Of a DNA stretch of 64,000 nt, positions 18,690-27,305 are shown one piece after another. This DNA comes from Vibrio ostreicida (lineage in GTDB: Bacteria > Pseudomonadota > Gammaproteobacteria > Enterobacterales > Vibrionaceae), in NCBI RefSeq assembly GCF_013074385.2, contig NZ_JABEYA020000001.1, forward strand, positions 806,001 to 870,000. The letters run 5' to 3'. The first letter of the stretch is position 1, and the number at the start of each line of letters is the position of its first letter. Made by a program: the position numbers and the translations under genes. A model generated the notes under the pieces. That model was not told the origin of the DNA. It did no database searches and saw only the letters and a program-made list of their open reading frames with translations.

Positions 18690-19712
18690 ATGACAAAACA
18701 ACCCAATAAAGCCTCTATCACCAAGAACCCGTCGGACCTTAAGTTTACCACTGTGAAGGGACAAGCGGGCCTGCATAAGTTGAGTCGACATCACGGGCGC
18801 TACGATTTTTCGTCAATGGTCAGCTTAACGCCAGAGCTTAAACAACATATTGTTACGAATCCCCACGGTGAGTCATCGATAAACTTTAGCGATCCTATTG
18901 CAGTAAAGCTGCTTAATAAATCCTTGCTTGCCATTAGTTACGGGGTCACGTATTGGGATATCCCAAGCGGTTATTTATGCCCACCAGTCCCTGGTCGGGC
19001 TGACTATATTCATCGGTTAGCAGAACTGCTTGGCAAGGATCAACCGCGGTTGGAGCACAATCAGGTTAGAGCTTTGGATATTGGAGTGGGGGCCAACTGT
19101 ATTTATCCGATTGTTGGTGTGCGCCAATATGGCTGGTATTACATTGGCTCAGACATTGACCCTGTGTCTATAGAGAACGCGAACCAAATTGTTAGCCGAA
19201 ACCCTGTTCTTGCTGGGCGTATTGATTGTCGATTACAGCCGCGACGTGATGCGTTTTTTACCAATATTATTCGGAGTGGTGAGCGATATGATGTCACAAC
19301 ATGCAATCCACCGTTTCATCAGTCTTTTGAAGACGCACAACAAGGCACGACGCGAAAGTTGAACAACCTTAGCCGTAACAGATATCAACGCGGACAAAAA
19401 TCGCAAAAAATGGAAACGAAAGCGTCTCCTATACTTAACTTTGGCGGGCAACACTCTGAGCTTTGGTGTCCAGGTGGAGAAGCGGAATTTGTTAAAAACT
19501 TAGTCAAAGAAAGTCAGGATTTTTCCGATCAGGTTCTCTGGTTCTCCACCTTGATTTCTAAAAAGGACAATGTGCGGTGGATGCGAAAAAATCTGGAGCG
19601 AGTCGGTGCAAAAGAAGCTCAGGTTATTGAAATGAAACAGGGACAAAAAGTCAGTCGCTTTGTCGCTTGGACATTTCAAACTCGGTCAGAGCGGCAAAAC
19701 TGGCGTCGATAA
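18690..19712 (+). CDS. rlmF: 23S rRNA (adenine-1618-N6)-methyltransferase
   Basis: RlmF adds a methyl group to N6 of A1618 in 23S rRNA using S-adenosylmethionine. The 340-residue protein shows the family start HHGRYDFSSMV, a SAM-binding motif ALDIGVGANCIYPI (about 130-143), SDIDPVS, the catalytic NPPF of N6-adenine methyltransferases, and the family block LNFGGQHSELWCPGGE. It follows ygjP after 4 bases. Confidence 0.95.
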   Translation: MTKQPNKASITKNPSDLKFTTVKGQAGLHKLSRHHGRYDFSSMVSLTPELKQHIVTNPHGESSINFSDPIAVKLLNKSLLAISYGVTYWDIPSGYLCPPVPGRADYIHRLAELLGKDQPRLEHNQVRALDIGVGANCIYPIVGVRQYGWYYIGSDIDPVSIENANQIVSRNPVLAGRIDCRLQPRRDAFFTNIIRSGERYDVTTCNPPFHQSFEDAQQGTTRKLNNLSRNRYQRGQKSQKMETKASPILNFGGQHSELWCPGGEAEFVKNLVKESQDFSDQVLWFSTLISKKDNVRWMRKNLERVGAKEAQVIEMKQGQKVSRFVAWTFQTRSERQNWRR

Positions 19713-19732
19713 AAACGTAATTTGGAGAGGGC

Positions 19733-19918
19733 ATGGACATCGAAATTTATATGCCCTGTGAGCCACAGTGGTTTTGCGATGCACTTTTGGCCATTTTTTC
19801 TGGGTTGTTTTTTCTGAGTATTCTCGTGTTTAGCATTCTGGTGTACAAAGAATATCGAAAAATAAATCGCGTTACGCCTCGCCGTCGCCGCAAGGTTGAT
19901 CCTCGGCATAAAAAGTGA
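19733..19918 (+). CDS. Small single-pass membrane protein, hypothetical
   Basis: A 61-residue open frame starts 20 bases after rlmF with a strong ribosome site (GGAGAGG, 4 bases before the ATG). It encodes one hydrophobic segment (about residues 13-40) followed by a very basic tail (RRRRK), the layout expected for a bitopic protein with a cytosolic C-terminus. I do not recognise a family. The ribosome site and operon position are the reasons to believe it; it is short, so expression is unproven. Confidence 0.55.
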   Translation: MDIEIYMPCEPQWFCDALLAIFSGLFFLSILVFSILVYKEYRKINRVTPRRRRKVDPRHKK

Positions 19919-19943
19919 ACGCCTGTTGATAGATGGACTTGCT

Positions 19944-20624
19944 TTATTGGGAAAGCTCGCGTGCCGAGGGGACGCAGACTTCGGGTCCAATACGTTTCAG
20001 AAGTTTTAATACTAAGGGGTGAGCGCCAAAGCGTTGTTGGAATGCCGAGAGTCGATGGCATGCATTTTCTGTTTGTCCGTCGAGTATATCGAGCTGGGCC
20101 AGATTAATGATTGATTGGCGACGGTTTTTGTCATGGCTGAGAGCGCGTTCGAACAAATATCTGGCTTGTGTGCTATTTTTTGCCTCAAGGGCACAAAAAG
20201 CGGCATTCTCATAAGCGATACTGGTTTTGAAATAGGTTGGTGATGCGATCGCTTGGCTAAAATGGTGTTGAGCCAGATTGTAATTTGCTTGTTTGCATAA
20301 AAAGACCGCGTAATCGTTATTAATTTCCCCATCATTTGGTTTTGCTCTCAAGGCTTGCAGATACATGGTATTCGCTGATGCCGTTTCCCCAGTTTCTGAC
20401 AAGTAATAAGCAACGGCGACTAAAGCACGGTGATAGTTTGGCGCGTGGTTGAGAGCTTTGTATAAATTTTCTCGGGCTTTGATCATATTCCCCTGCTGAA
20501 AATAGCGTAGACCTAGTGCAATTCTTGCCTCTGATTTTACCATTTGTTCCTCCATGGTTGGTTTTGGATTGACGGCAACGCAGGCGGATAATATTAAACT
20601 AGTCGTCATAATGAGATATCGCAT
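19944..20624 (-). CDS. TPR lipoprotein, PilF/PilW-like
   Basis: The 226-residue protein starts with a lipoprotein signal (lipobox LSAC, Cys at residue 15) and continues as tandem tetratricopeptide repeats from about 30 to 200 (for example YFQQGNMIKARENLYKALNHAP and DYAVFLCKQANYNLAQHHFSQAI). PilF/PilW lipoproteins act as outer-membrane pilotins for type IV pilus secretin assembly, and this is the nearest family. No other pilus gene is present here, so the assignment is inferred from architecture and resemblance only. Confidence 0.75.
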   Translation of the reverse strand: MRYLIMTTSLILSACVAVNPKPTMEEQMVKSEARIALGLRYFQQGNMIKARENLYKALNHAPNYHRALVAVAYYLSETGETASANTMYLQALRAKPNDGEINNDYAVFLCKQANYNLAQHHFSQAIASPTYFKTSIAYENAAFCALEAKNSTQARYLFERALSHDKNRRQSIINLAQLDILDGQTENACHRLSAFQQRFGAHPLVLKLLKRIGPEVCVPSARELSQ

Positions 20625-20747
20625 GAGTTTAAAAAAAGCAGTGAGTTCTCAGCCCGAATGTATAATGAGAGTCATCAGGCTTGGTGATAAATAGCGTCAA
20701 CATGCGACAGATATCGGTATAAAAACGGTAACTAACGGAAGGTAAGT

Positions 20748-21563
20748 TTGAAAAAAAGTGCTTTAGGTAGAGTTGTTTTGACCTTCTTAGTGGGAGTCTG
20801 GTTTCATCTAGTGGGAGCGACAGAACCAGATGACCCGACCTTTTTTACCAAGGAAGGGGTGGCATACACCAAGAAGGGGAGCCCGAACAGTCAGTATCGT
20901 CTGATTTTTATTCATGGTTCTCCTGGAAACAAAGAGGGATTTAGCCGTTACATGAATGATGTTTGGTTACTTAATAATGCCGAACTTATCTCGTTGGATC
21001 GACTTGGCTATGGTTCGTCTCCACGTGAGCTTGAGGCTAATCTAGATGCTCAGGCCCAATCATTGGAGCCATTGTTATCACCGAGTAAAGTCAATATTCT
21101 TGTTGGGCATTCATTAGGGGCCCCGATTGCGCTCAATTTTGCGCTGATGTCCCCACAATCTGTTCAAGGTATGGTGCTTGTCGCCCCTGCTTTTTCGCCT
21201 AAGCTAGAGCAGCCAAAGTGGTATAATAAGCTGGCAGATACTTGGTTGGTGGGTTTGTTTCTTTCCCAAGATTGGCACATGTCGAACCGTGAAATGATGT
21301 CCCTATCTAACGAACTGGCAAAGGTCAGTCAAAAAGATTGGCATCGTTTGGATTCGATGCCCGTGATCTTGATACATGGTCAAAGCGATACTATTTCAGA
21401 CCCTCAAAACTCGGCTTTTGCTATGAAGAAACTGTCCGGTTTTGGGAAGCAGCATGTGCAGATAAATAACGAGGGACACTTCATCCTTTGGCAAAATCCC
21501 TCGGTAATTATTGATGAGATAAAACGTCTTATTCAGTCAGGAAATGTCAACTATCCTTCGTAA
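20748..21563 (+). CDS. Exported alpha/beta hydrolase
   Basis: The 271-residue protein has a signal-like N-terminus (hydrophobic about 8-24), the oxyanion segment [12 protein letters not shown], the nucleophile elbow GHSLG (Ser about 127), a late Asp in HGQSDTIS and the catalytic His in NEGHFILW, so the triad is complete. The reaction is unknown. It begins with TTG at 20748, preceded by GGAAGG at a good distance. Its 3' end overlaps the convergent metA by 17 bases. Confidence 0.8.
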   Translation: MKKSALGRVVLTFLVGVWFHLVGATEPDDPTFFTKEGVAYTKKGSPNSQYRLIFIHGSPGNKEGFSRYMNDVWLLNNAELISLDRLGYGSSPRELEANLDAQAQSLEPLLSPSKVNILVGHSLGAPIALNFALMSPQSVQGMVLVAPAFSPKLEQPKWYNKLADTWLVGLFLSQDWHMSNREMMSLSNELAKVSQKDWHRLDSMPVILIHGQSDTISDPQNSAFAMKKLSGFGKQHVQINNEGHFILWQNPSVIIDEIKRLIQSGNVNYPS

Positions 21564-22488
21564 AATTAGCTTCACTGAAGTCATCTAAGTTATAAGGTGT
21601 CTGCTGGTAAACGCAGTAATTGAGCCAGTTTGAAAACAGCAGATGCCCATGGCTACGCCAACTAGCGATAGGTTTGTTATCAGGATTATTATTGGGATAA
21701 TAGTTGACTGGAATGGCAGGCTCAATCCCTTCGCCTAAGTCGCGTGTATACTCAGCGTGTAGGCTAAGGGCATCGTATTCGGGGTGCCCTGTAACGAAAA
21801 CATTGCGTTTGTCTTTTGTTGCCGCCAGATAAACCCCGGCAACGTCAGACGTGGCAAGGATATCGAGATCGGTATGCTCATCAAGATACTGTGAGGAAAA
21901 GTCCGCATAGCGTGAATGAGGCGCTAAAAAGGTGTCATCGAAGCCTCGTAGTATTGGATGAAAAGGTTGGTGGATATGGTGGTGATAGACACCGGACAGC
22001 TTCTCTTTACGCGTACGCTTTGGTAAATCATAAAGGAGTTTGAGCCCTGCTTGGGCAGCCCAACAAACGTACAGTGTTGAGGTAACATGCTCATTTGCCC
22101 AGTTCATGATAGATTGAAGATGGTCCCAGTAAATGACGTCTTCAAACTGGACTAAGCCCAACGGTGCGCCTGTGATAATAAGCCCATCAAAGTTACGTTC
22201 CTTTATTGTCTCAAATTGGCGGTAAAAGTTATCCAAATGTTCGTTTGGTGTCGTTTTACTGGGCCTGTCATCAATACGCAGTAACTCTATATCCACTTGC
22301 AATGGGCTATTTGAAAGCAAACGAAGAAATTGAGTCTCAGTCTCGATCTTTTTAGGCATAAGATTAAGAATCAGAACTTTGAGTGGTCGAATTTCCTGCG
22401 TAGATGCACGAGATTCTGGCATGATGAAAATATTTTCCTGACTTAATACATCGCTGGCAGGCAGTTGGTCGGGGATTTTTATAGGCAC
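21547..22488 (-). CDS. metA: Homoserine O-succinyltransferase
   Basis: MetA activates homoserine with succinyl-CoA, the first committed step of methionine synthesis. The 313 residues carry the catalytic Cys142 in YVCWAAQAG and His235/Glu237 in GHPEYDA, at the numbers I recall for E. coli MetA. Family studies show that some 'MetA' enzymes use acetyl-CoA, so the acyl donor is inferred. Translation begins with GTG at 22488, preceded by a near-perfect AAGGAGG five bases away. A MetJ box lies directly upstream. Confidence 0.95.
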   Translation of the reverse strand: MPIKIPDQLPASDVLSQENIFIMPESRASTQEIRPLKVLILNLMPKKIETETQFLRLLSNSPLQVDIELLRIDDRPSKTTPNEHLDNFYRQFETIKERNFDGLIITGAPLGLVQFEDVIYWDHLQSIMNWANEHVTSTLYVCWAAQAGLKLLYDLPKRTRKEKLSGVYHHHIHQPFHPILRGFDDTFLAPHSRYADFSSQYLDEHTDLDILATSDVAGVYLAATKDKRNVFVTGHPEYDALSLHAEYTRDLGEGIEPAIPVNYYPNNNPDNKPIASWRSHGHLLFSNWLNYCVYQQTPYNLDDFSEANFTKDS

Positions 22489-22508
22489 AATATCCTCCTT
22501 GGGCTTTT

Positions 22509-22524
22509 AGACGTCTATACATCT
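22509..22524 (-). promoter_or_regulatory. MetJ operator (tandem met boxes) upstream of metA
   Basis: AGACGTCT at 22509-22516 is the exact met-box consensus. It is immediately followed by ATACATCT at 22517-22524, which matches six of eight positions. MetJ binds such adjacent boxes cooperatively with S-adenosylmethionine. The site lies 20 bases before the metA start codon, so it should repress metA when methionine is plentiful. Confidence 0.8.
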
Positions 22525-22625
22525 AAAGCTAACCTAATCAGGATAAGATGTCGATAGTATTTTGTGGCATATTTGCGTTAATATTCACCAAAAGCACAAC
22601 GTCATAAACTTCAATGAGTCTTGTT

Positions 22626-23009
22626 ATGTTGAAATTAATTCTGATTCGTGGATTACCGGGTTCTGGCAAAAGCACGTTAGCAAAACAATTGAAGATCCAT
22701 CACTATGAAGCCGATATGTATTTTGTCGACAAAAATGGCGACTACCTCTTTCAACCGGAACAGCTACCAGTGGCACATCAATGGTGTCTCAACATGACAC
22801 GACAAAGCCTAAGTACTCATCATAGTGTGGTGGTCTCGAATACTTTTGTCATGAAGTGGGAAATGATGCCTTACGTGGCGTTGGCAAAGCAGTATGGTGC
22901 TCAATTAGATGTGATTGAGTGTCACAATGATTTTGGCAGTGTTCATGGGGTGACGCCTGAGACAATAGAGCGTATGAAAGCACGTTGGCAGGTGTGGGTA
23001 GAAGAATAA
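22626..23009 (+). CDS. P-loop AAA-type kinase, small
   Basis: A protein of about 127 residues begins directly with a P-loop (LIRGLPGSGKSTLA) and contains an Asp in YEADMYFVD and a later SNTFVMKWEM segment, similar to polynucleotide kinase/zeta-toxin-like or N4BP2-like ATPases. It is likely a phosphotransferase of unknown substrate. An ATG at 22614 would add four residues; I prefer 22626 because the P-loop normally starts within a few residues. No antitoxin-like partner is adjacent, so a toxin role is not supported. Confidence 0.65.
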   Translation: MLKLILIRGLPGSGKSTLAKQLKIHHYEADMYFVDKNGDYLFQPEQLPVAHQWCLNMTRQSLSTHHSVVVSNTFVMKWEMMPYVALAKQYGAQLDVIECHNDFGSVHGVTPETIERMKARWQVWVEE

Positions 23010-23086
23010 TTCATGGTGAAGCACCCCAATATTTTTTTCCGAGTATCAAAGGTGAGTCTAGGCGTTTGGCAGTGAGTGGATCACTT

Positions 23087-23111
23087 AGAAAAGGAGGCAT
23101 TGCACCTCCTT
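23087..23111 (-). terminator. Terminator of the tctCBA operon
   Basis: A 7-bp stem (AAGGAGG / CCTCCTT on the plus strand) with a 7-base loop is followed, read on the minus strand, by TTTTC. It lies 12 bases after the tctA stop. Confidence 0.7.
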
Positions 23112-23122
23112 ATACATCATCA

Positions 23123-24649
23123 CTATCTTTCTGATGCGCCTTTGCGCCACTGGTACTTCTGAAACAACCTAACAAACAAGGGGCTCATAAGAACCAGCAT
23201 AGCCAGTACGCTAAAGACCAAGGTAATAGGGCGTGCCCAAAGAAAGCTGAGCTCACCATCGCTGAGCATGAGGGCTCTGCGAAGGTTCTCCTCCATGAGT
23301 CCACCAAGAATGAAGCCCAGAAGCAATGGCGCAAGTGGGAAATGGGCGAGTCTTAATGCTATCGCGCCGATGGCAATCAGCAGCATAATAAACACGTCCA
23401 TGGTGTTGAAGGACACTAGATAAACTCCCGTGATCGAAAAGAATAGAATCATGGGCAGTAAGACAGTTCTTGGTACTGCAAGTAATTTTGAGATGTAAGG
23501 GATCAGAGGGAGGTTAAGAATCACCAGTACAATATTGCCAAAGTACATTGAAATAATCACGGACCAAAAAACATCGGGGTGATCAACAAATAGTCGGGGG
23601 CCAGGTTGAATTCCATACGCAATTAGTGCGCCTAGCATGATGGCCGTAGTGCCTGAACCTGGAATGCCTAGTGTCAGTAGCGGAACAAATGAACCACTTG
23701 ACGCAGCGTTGTTGGCAGACTCAGGCGCAACTAAACCTCGAATACTTCCCTTGCCAAACTGCTTTTTCTTGTCTGATGGTGCGAGATTTCTTTCCATGCC
23801 ATAGCTAAGGAAAGCGGCAATGGTCGCCCCAGCACCTGGCAGGACACCAGTGAAAAATCCAAGTAATGAAGAACGTATCGAAACTGGGGCGACTTCTTTT
23901 ATTTCTTCTCTCGTCACTTTCATACTACCAATATCACTCATTCTGTTCCGTTCTTCATCACGGCCATCTTTTTCGGGGTTAAGAATCCCCATGAGTGTTT
24001 CTCCCAAGGCAAAGGTAGCCATTGCAAGTAGTAAAAAGCTAAACCCGTCCATCAGGTCTGTTAGACCAAAAGTGAAACGTTCTACTCCAACCCCTTTGTC
24101 TATACCGACCGTCGATAGCATTAATCCAAGCACTGTCATCATCCATGCTTTTAGGATCTGGCCTGGGCCAGCAAAAGCGGCAACCGCCGAGAGGCCAAGC
24201 AACATTAGGGCGAAGTAGTCTGACGATTGGAAACTGAGTGAAACACTGGCCAAAGCGGGCGCGGCAATGAGCAGCATCAAGGCTGATAATGTTCCGCCAG
24301 TAAAAGACGAGTACGCAGCCAGTGCTAGCGCTTTTCCGGCTTGACCCTTCTGCGCGATTGGATAGCCATCAAATGCCGTAACGACTGTTGATGAACAACC
24401 GGGAGCGTTAATGAGTATGGACGACGTAGACCCACCGAAGACAGCCCCGTAATAGACACCTGCCATTAAAATCAGTCCCGAAGAAGGCTCAAGACCGTAG
24501 GTGATTGGGATCATCAAGGCAATGGCTGAAATCGGCCCCAAGCCTGGCAACATGCCAATAAAAGTTCCGACAAAACAGCCAACCACGACCATCATGATGT
24601 TCATTGGCATGACAGCAGTCGAAAGACCTTGCAAAATTCCATCTAACAT
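23123..24649 (-). CDS. tctA: Tripartite tricarboxylate transporter, large membrane subunit
   Basis: The 508-residue protein has about twelve membrane segments and the TctA signatures GCFVGTFIGMLPGLGP, LPGAGATIAAFLSYG and LTLGIPGSGTTAIMLGAL. It is the translocating subunit of a TTT-family, ion-coupled solute importer. AAGGACATT precedes the ATG. It is the last gene of tctC-tctB-tctA, 18 bases after tctB, and is followed by a hairpin terminator. Substrate (citrate or another carboxylate) is inferred from the family. Confidence 0.93.
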   Translation of the reverse strand: MLDGILQGLSTAVMPMNIMMVVVGCFVGTFIGMLPGLGPISAIALMIPITYGLEPSSGLILMAGVYYGAVFGGSTSSILINAPGCSSTVVTAFDGYPIAQKGQAGKALALAAYSSFTGGTLSALMLLIAAPALASVSLSFQSSDYFALMLLGLSAVAAFAGPGQILKAWMMTVLGLMLSTVGIDKGVGVERFTFGLTDLMDGFSFLLLAMATFALGETLMGILNPEKDGRDEERNRMSDIGSMKVTREEIKEVAPVSIRSSLLGFFTGVLPGAGATIAAFLSYGMERNLAPSDKKKQFGKGSIRGLVAPESANNAASSGSFVPLLTLGIPGSGTTAIMLGALIAYGIQPGPRLFVDHPDVFWSVIISMYFGNIVLVILNLPLIPYISKLLAVPRTVLLPMILFFSITGVYLVSFNTMDVFIMLLIAIGAIALRLAHFPLAPLLLGFILGGLMEENLRRALMLSDGELSFLWARPITLVFSVLAMLVLMSPLFVRLFQKYQWRKGASER

Positions 24650-24667
24650 AATGTCCTTCCTTGAGGT

Positions 24668-25186
24668 TCAAAACCAAAGTGTAAAAATAATGCCGGGCTC
24701 AAGATAAATATCCAGTCCCTGCGTTAACAAAAGATAAAAGGCGATGACAAATGGGATTGACGCGCCCAACAATATCTTGATTCGACGTTCGCCGAGTAAG
24801 TAAAAACCAGCGAGAAGAAATAGGCTGGTTGCCAGAACGAACCCTAAGTAAGTGAGGCCGACTCCATAGAAAGCCATCAGGATGAGGAAGGAACACAACA
24901 GCTTCCAATTGAAAGCAGAATCAGTGTCATTTTGAGTGTCGGGTTGTCCACCGACAAGCAGCAACACAGATAAACCAATACCCACTATAGTAAGCAGTGT
25001 AGGGAGAGTTCGTGCGGTAAAAGCTTCATATTCATCACCTGGGAATAAGAGTATCTGTGATGTTTGATAGCCGTAGCAGAGGCAGAGCACAAGAAAAATA
25101 AGGGCGCTGATTCGATCGCGGCTGAGTAAGTTTTTTTTTGAGAAAAAGTGATGTTTTTTTATAGGTTTGGTTGGCGATTCCGACAT
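24668..25186 (-). CDS. tctB: Tripartite tricarboxylate transporter, small membrane subunit
   Basis: The 172-residue protein has four hydrophobic segments, as expected for TctB, after a basic N-terminus (KPIKKHHFFSKK). The open frame extends upstream to 25234, but I chose the ATG at 25186 (MSESPTK) because GGAG stands seven bases before it and the extension is not hydrophobic or family-like. It works with TctA as the membrane pair. Confidence 0.85.
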   Translation of the reverse strand: MSESPTKPIKKHHFFSKKNLLSRDRISALIFLVLCLCYGYQTSQILLFPGDEYEAFTARTLPTLLTIVGIGLSVLLLVGGQPDTQNDTDSAFNWKLLCSFLILMAFYGVGLTYLGFVLATSLFLLAGFYLLGERRIKILLGASIPFVIAFYLLLTQGLDIYLEPGIIFTLWF

Positions 25187-25314
25187 ATCCAACTCCATGT
25201 ATTTGGGTAAAAGCCGACGAGGAGAACCAATCAACCTTGGCTCAACAATAATTTATAACGTGTTTATACTCTGTTGTGAAAAAGGGGCAAGTTCCCTCAC
25301 CCCTTCCTAAAGGG

Positions 25315-26286
25315 TTACTTTAGAAAGCCTAGCTCACGCATTAAATCGCCCATCAACTTCTCTTGATCTTCCAAAAATACGTAGAAATCTTTATCAGCTT
25401 TATAATTGTCGATCCATCCATTGCGATCACGTACGACCTGCCATTGATCGGTTTTATACATTTTTTCAAGTGCCAGATTCCACTCGTCGATTTTGTCTTG
25501 GCTTGTGCCTGGAGCGGCAAAAAAACCACGCCAGTTGGCAAAGACGGTTTCATTTCCGTATTCGGTGAGTGTTGGAATATCTGGTGCGGTATCGAGTCGC
25601 TTGGGTGCGGTTACGGCGAGTACTTTTACTTGTCCTGATTTGGACATTTCCAGAACTTCTCCCAACCCAGTAGAGAGGAGTTGAGTTTCACCAGATAGAA
25701 GGGCGGCCATCGCCTTGCCGCCTGCATCATAGGCAATATAACGGACCTTACGAGCATCAAACCCTTCCCCTTTAAATGCTGCTGCGACGACTAAATGATC
25801 CATACTTCCCCGTGCGGAGCCACCCGCAATTTTCACTTTACGAGGGTTTTCTTTGAAGTCTTTGACTACGTCTTCCCAAGAATTGTACTTTGAGTCAACG
25901 GAGGTGACGATCGCGCCATAATCGGCGATTGTTGCCGCGACTGGGGTTAAATCTCGAAACGATTGTGGAAAAATCCCCGTTAAAGAGCGGACAACAATAG
26001 GCGTGGAATTGACCATCAAAGTGTCTTCCTGACGTTGCGCTGTTTCAATCAAATGCGCAATGGCTTTACCGCCACCACCGCCAGATAAATTTTGAAAGGA
26101 AACACTCTCAACGATATCCGATTTTACTAATACATCTCCTGTTCCGCGAGCGGTCATATCCCAGCCACCGCCTGCACCGCCAGGGATAAGAAAATGTATT
26201 TTATCGAGATCAGCAGCCAGCGCACTGAATGAAAGTGACATGGCAATAATTGAAGCGGTTAGGGTGGGTTTAAGTACCTTAATCAT
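25315..26286 (-). CDS. tctC: Tripartite tricarboxylate transporter, periplasmic binding protein
   Basis: The 323-residue protein has a signal peptide (about 1-24, ending ALAA) and the TctC/Bug family features: FLIPGGAGGGWDMTARG near the mature start and RGSMDHL and VRYIAYDAGGKAMAALLSGE later. It captures the carboxylate in the periplasm and hands it to TctBA. AAGGAAC precedes the ATG. It is first in the operon. No TctDE-type two-component regulator is adjacent. Confidence 0.93.
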   Translation of the reverse strand: MIKVLKPTLTASIIAMSLSFSALAADLDKIHFLIPGGAGGGWDMTARGTGDVLVKSDIVESVSFQNLSGGGGGKAIAHLIETAQRQEDTLMVNSTPIVVRSLTGIFPQSFRDLTPVAATIADYGAIVTSVDSKYNSWEDVVKDFKENPRKVKIAGGSARGSMDHLVVAAAFKGEGFDARKVRYIAYDAGGKAMAALLSGETQLLSTGLGEVLEMSKSGQVKVLAVTAPKRLDTAPDIPTLTEYGNETVFANWRGFFAAPGTSQDKIDEWNLALEKMYKTDQWQVVRDRNGWIDNYKADKDFYVFLEDQEKLMGDLMRELGFLK

Positions 26287-26744
26287 GATTCACGTTCCTT
26301 ATGTTAGATTGCTCGTTAATAGGCAATGTATTTGTAATATATTTATCAACAAAATATGGTTGCTCATTTCCAGTCTTTAGGTTAATGCAATGTTACACAA
26401 ATGTCGCTAATGAGTGGATAAAAAACCTTTTGCCTATTGTGATTATTTTATTCATAAAGTTCATAGACGCAGTTCAGTGTTTGACTTGTATTTACACTTA
26501 CGTTGCCATAGCGGCCGTTGATTTTACGGAATAACAGCGATATGCAACAGAGTGATTTCGAAGGCGCTGATCGAAAAATTAAGAATGTCGAGATGGGGGT
26601 AGAGACGAGTTAGTACTGATAACGTGATGAATAAAAACGTTTGCGTGTACGTTCCATTGAACGGTAGATTGTCATTCTATGACGTGCTGAGTTTCTAAAC
26701 GGTGTGGTGCCCAGAGCGAGCGTTTAATAGGAAAGGGAAAATAA
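26287..26744. other. 458-base intergenic region between tctC and the cold-shock gene terminator
   Basis: It should contain the tctC promoter (minus strand). A 77-codon open frame on the plus strand (26301-26534) has no ribosome site and an unusual composition, and I do not support it as a gene. TGTGATTATTTTATTCA near 26438 resembles a weak CRP site, but the second half is poor. Nothing else is recognisable. Confidence 0.4.
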
Positions 26745-26778
26745 TTTGACGCAAACAGCAGAGGCTATTTGCGTCAAT
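26745..26778 (-). terminator. Terminator of the cold-shock gene
   Basis: TTTGACGCAAA at 26745-26755 pairs with TTTGCGTCAA starting at 26768 around a 12-base loop. Read on the minus strand the stem is followed by a T-rich tail (ATTATTTT). It lies about 30 bases after the cold-shock stop. Confidence 0.7.
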
Positions 26779-26804
26779 AAAGCTTTATGCGCTAGCAGAA
26801 AAAC

Positions 26805-27023
26805 TTATAGTACAACAACGTTTGCTGCTTGAAGGCCTTTTTGACCTTGCTCAACGTCGAAAGATACTTCTTGGCCTTCGCTTAGCGTTTTGAAACCTTC
26901 AGTTGCGATCGCGCGAAAATGAACGAATACATCAGCACCGCCATTGCTTTGAGATAGAAAACCGAAGCCTTTCTCTTCGTTAAACCACTTAACTTGACCA
27001 GTTGCTTTGTTTGTATTAGACAT
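26805..27023 (-). CDS. Cold-shock protein, CspA family
   Basis: A 72-residue single cold-shock domain with RNP1 (KGFGFLS) and RNP2 (DVFVHF) intact, as in CspA-type RNA chaperones that melt mRNA structure in the cold. AAGGGA precedes the ATG. The roughly 280 bases upstream, before the T6SS locus, allow a long 5' leader; a small hairpin (CGCAA TCTTCG TTGCG on the minus strand) occurs at 27060-27075 within it. The exact paralogue (CspA, CspV or other) cannot be decided by eye. Confidence 0.93.
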   Translation of the reverse strand: MSNTNKATGQVKWFNEEKGFGFLSQSNGGADVFVHFRAIATEGFKTLSEGQEVSFDVEQGQKGLQAANVVVL

Positions 27024-27305
27024 TTTGTGTCCCTTATAAAAAAGTTTAAATTTATTTTTCGCAACGAAGATTGCGATGCACTGAGCATGAATTATTTAAT
27101 GGTTTGATAAAGCTAAGAGAAACACTAAGAATAACTACACTGATGAAGGGATACTAAGAATTTACTTTTACTAGATTTTTCATTGAATAACTCTGAACAA
27201 CAGAGCGGGTGCATTATCAACGTTACCCTAGCGATTGTAAAGGAATAATTTAAGGTAAAGTTAAAATAATCCAATGGTTCGGTTTGTTGCGGTGAAAAGC
27301 TCGAA

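Noticed and set aside
22626-23009. Zeta-type toxin
   Set aside because: The P-loop is compatible, but there is no adjacent antitoxin-like gene and the protein is shorter than known zeta toxins.
26301-26534. 77-codon open frame opposite the tctC upstream region
   Set aside because: It has no ribosome site, no recognisable motif, and a composition like the surrounding AT-rich spacer.
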